Shown here: positions 27,054 to 28,658 of the stretch, in pieces
How the letters are laid out: each line of letters opens with the position of its first letter
Position numbering within the stretch: the stretch's first letter is position 1
Program-made: the position numbers and the translations under genes
The notes under the pieces: model-generated
What the model was told of the DNA's origin: nothing
The model's database searches: none
The model's input: only the letters and a program-made list of their open reading frames with translations
Source of the DNA: Solirubrobacteraceae bacterium
GTDB taxonomy: Bacteria > Actinomycetota > Thermoleophilia > Solirubrobacterales > Solirubrobacteraceae
Assembly: GCA_030447005.1 (NCBI GenBank)
Contig: JAUJME010000002.1
Location: forward strand, 1 to 28,658
Direction of reading: 5' to 3'
Length of the DNA: 28,658 nt

Positions 27054-28658
27054 ATGAGCCGCACCCTCGTCATCGCCGAGAAGCCGTCCGTCGGCAAGGA
27101 CCTCGCCTCGGTCCTCCCCGGCCCCTTCACCAAGGGGGAGGGCTACCTCGAATCCGACTCCCACGTCATCACCTGGGCGGTCGGCCATCTCGTGCAGCTC
27201 GCCGAGCCCGACGAGTACGACCCCAAGTACAAGAAGTGGAAGATGGGCGACCTCCCGATCGTCCCGGACCGCTTCAAGCTCGTGGTCCGCGACGAGCGCT
27301 CCAAGAAGCAGATGTCGGTGATCACGCGGCTGCTCAGGCGCGAGGACGTCGACACGGTGGTCAACGCCTGCGACGCCGGCCGCGAGGGCGAGCTCATCTT
27401 CGCGTACGTCTACGAGAAGGCCGGCGCCAAGAAGCCCGTCAAGCGGCTGTGGCTGTCGTCGATGACCAAGACGGCGATCCGCCAGGCGTTCGACGACCTG
27501 CGCCCGGCGTCGAGCACGGCGCGCCTCGAGCAGGCGGCCCGCTCGCGCTCGGAGGCCGACTGGATCGTGGGCATGAACGCCACCCGCGCGGCCACCATCC
27601 GCCTGCGCTCCTCCTTCGACGGCGCGGTCTCGCTCGGCCGCGTCCAGACCCCGACGCTCGCCATCGTCGCCCGGCGCGAAGAGGAGATCCGCGCCTTCAA
27701 GCCCGAGCCGTACTGGATCGTCGACGCGCGCTTCGAGGCGGTGGGCGGGGCGGCCGGCCGCGCCTACGCCGGGCGCTACCACAAGGGCGCGAAGCCCCGG
27801 CTGGCCACCGCGCAGGAGGCCGAGGCGATCGTCTCCGCCGCCCGCGGCCAGACGGGCGAGGTGACGCTGCTCGAGACGAAGGAGCGCCGCGAGCAGGCGC
27901 CGATGCTCTACGACCTCACGACGCTCCAGCGCGAGGCCAACACGCGCTTCGGCTTCTCGGCGCGGCGCACGCTGGCCGCCGCCCAGCGGCTGTATGAGGA
28001 GCACAAGGCGCTCACCTATCCGCGCACGAGCTCGCGCTTCCTGACGTCGGACATGGTCGCGGAGATCAAGCCGATCGCCGAGCTCGTCGGCGGCCGGCGC
28101 GAGTACGCGACGGCGTCCCGCTACGTCACCGGGCTCGACGTCCTGCCACTCCAGCGCGTGGTCAACGACGCCAAGGTCGCCGACCACCACGCGATCATCC
28201 CGACCCGCTCGGAGCACAGGGTCGAGAAGATGAGCGACGACGACGTCCGCATCTACGACCTCGTCACCCGCCGCTTCCTCGCGGTCTTCCACCCCGAGGC
28301 GGTCTTCGAGCAGACGCGGCTGGAGACCACGGTGGCCGGCCACGTCTTCCGCACCCGCGGCAAGGTGCTGCTCGTCCCGGGCTGGCGCGGCGTCTACGGC
28401 GAGGGGATGGAGGACGACCCGTCCGCCTCCGAGGCCGACGAGGGCGCCGAGCAGCAGCTCCCCAAGCTCGAGAAGGGCGAGGCGGCGGCGGTCCGCGAGG
28501 TCGAGTCGGCGGCCAAGGAGACCAAGCCGCCGCGCCGCTACACCGACGCCTCGCTGCTCGGGGCGATGGAGACCGCCGGCCGGCTCGTCGACGACGAGGA
28601 CGCGCGCGAGGCGATGAAGGAGTCGGGCATCGGCACCCCGGCGACCCGCGCGGCGATC
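27054..28658 (+). CDS. topB: DNA topoisomerase III (type IA), truncated by window end
   Basis: The first 535 codons are present; the frame is open at the window edge and no stop is reached. The Toprim domain opens LVIAEKPSVGKDLASVLPG and has VNACDAGREGELIF with the metal-binding acidic residues. The type IA core follows, with LWLSSMTKTAIRQAF, SEADWIVGMNATRAATI, SLGRVQTPTLAIV, and the catalytic tyrosine Tyr322 in LTYPRTSSRFL. VADHHAIIPT and GIGTPATRAAI are the later signatures. The EKPSVGK opening, the ATG at 27054 and the absence so far of zinc fingers favour TopB over TopA. It relaxes or decatenates DNA with single-strand passage. A downstream zinc-finger region cannot be ruled out. Confidence 0.92.
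   Translation, partial: MSRTLVIAEKPSVGKDLASVLPGPFTKGEGYLESDSHVITWAVGHLVQLAEPDEYDPKYKKWKMGDLPIVPDRFKLVVRDERSKKQMSVITRLLRREDVDTVVNACDAGREGELIFAYVYEKAGAKKPVKRLWLSSMTKTAIRQAFDDLRPASSTARLEQAARSRSEADWIVGMNATRAATIRLRSSFDGAVSLGRVQTPTLAIVARREEEIRAFKPEPYWIVDARFEAVGGAAGRAYAGRYHKGAKPRLATAQEAEAIVSAARGQTGEVTLLETKERREQAPMLYDLTTLQREANTRFGFSARRTLAAAQRLYEEHKALTYPRTSSRFLTSDMVAEIKPIAELVGGRREYATASRYVTGLDVLPLQRVVNDAKVADHHAIIPTRSEHRVEKMSDDDVRIYDLVTRRFLAVFHPEAVFEQTRLETTVAGHVFRTRGKVLLVPGWRGVYGEGMEDDPSASEADEGAEQQLPKLEKGEAAAVREVESAAKETKPPRRYTDASLLGAMETAGRLVDDEDAREAMKESGIGTPATRAAI

Noticed and set aside
1..28658. Mobile elements, CRISPR arrays, tRNA and rRNA genes
   Set aside because: No transposase, integrase, regularly spaced repeats, cloverleaf pattern or rRNA signature was seen on either strand.

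Overview
The window is very GC-rich, densely packed chromosomal DNA in which most intergenic gaps are below 60 bases and many genes overlap by 1 to 17 bases. The gene content fits a Gram-positive actinobacterium: a PspA/PspAA/PspAB set, a MarP-type protease, a class B penicillin-binding protein with an NTF2-like domain, lipoproteins, an L,D-transpeptidase, and a c-di-AMP riboswitch in front of a wall hydrolase. The style of several proteins points to class Thermoleophilia (Solirubrobacterales-like). That placement is inference, because no rRNA or other marker is present. I saw no rRNA, tRNA, CRISPR array, transposase or prophage.

Layout. 1-2.6 kb: a ComEC-like metallo-hydrolase, then xseB-xseA on the minus strand. 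2.8-5.5 kb: an unusual single ORF joining an ECF sigma factor to a class I glutamine amidotransferase, placed downstream of an EamA exporter, with a GNAT acetyltransferase diverging from the exporter. 5.5-7.8 kb: a minus-strand operon of a lipoprotein with cell-wall-binding-type repeats, a 111-residue unknown protein and a SAM methyltransferase. 7.9-8.7 kb: a ydaO/yuaA c-di-AMP riboswitch and an NlpC/P60-type hydrolase. 8.8-12.3 kb: an envelope-stress block, pspA-pspAA-PLP lyase, converging with htpX-pspAB. 12.5-13.7 kb: an M23 wall hydrolase with a coiled coil. 13.8-16.0 kb: two alpha/beta hydrolases, one with haloalkane dehalogenase residues, flanking a frameshifted lipoprotein gene.

16.0-20.4 kb: lysA-hom-thrC-thrB, four overlapping genes that make lysine from diaminopimelate and threonine from aspartate semialdehyde. 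20.4-22.4 kb: a minus-strand run of an FHA protein, a ParA ATPase and an L,D-transpeptidase lipoprotein. 22.6-24.0 kb: a small zinc-finger-like protein, a SRPBCC protein and a lipoprotein. 24.0-27.0 kb: a class B penicillin-binding protein diverging from a MarP-like membrane serine protease. 27.05 kb to the window end: a type IA topoisomerase III, truncated by the window edge.

The unifying theme is envelope building and surveillance: wall hydrolases, transpeptidases, PspA, HtpX, MarP and c-di-AMP control. Biosynthesis and DNA-maintenance genes sit between these. Across the window many start codons lie 9-11 bases after a TAnnnT hexamer and lack a Shine-Dalgarno sequence, which suggests leaderless or near-leaderless transcripts. 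The most novel-looking item is the sigma factor-amidotransferase fusion at 2838-3956.
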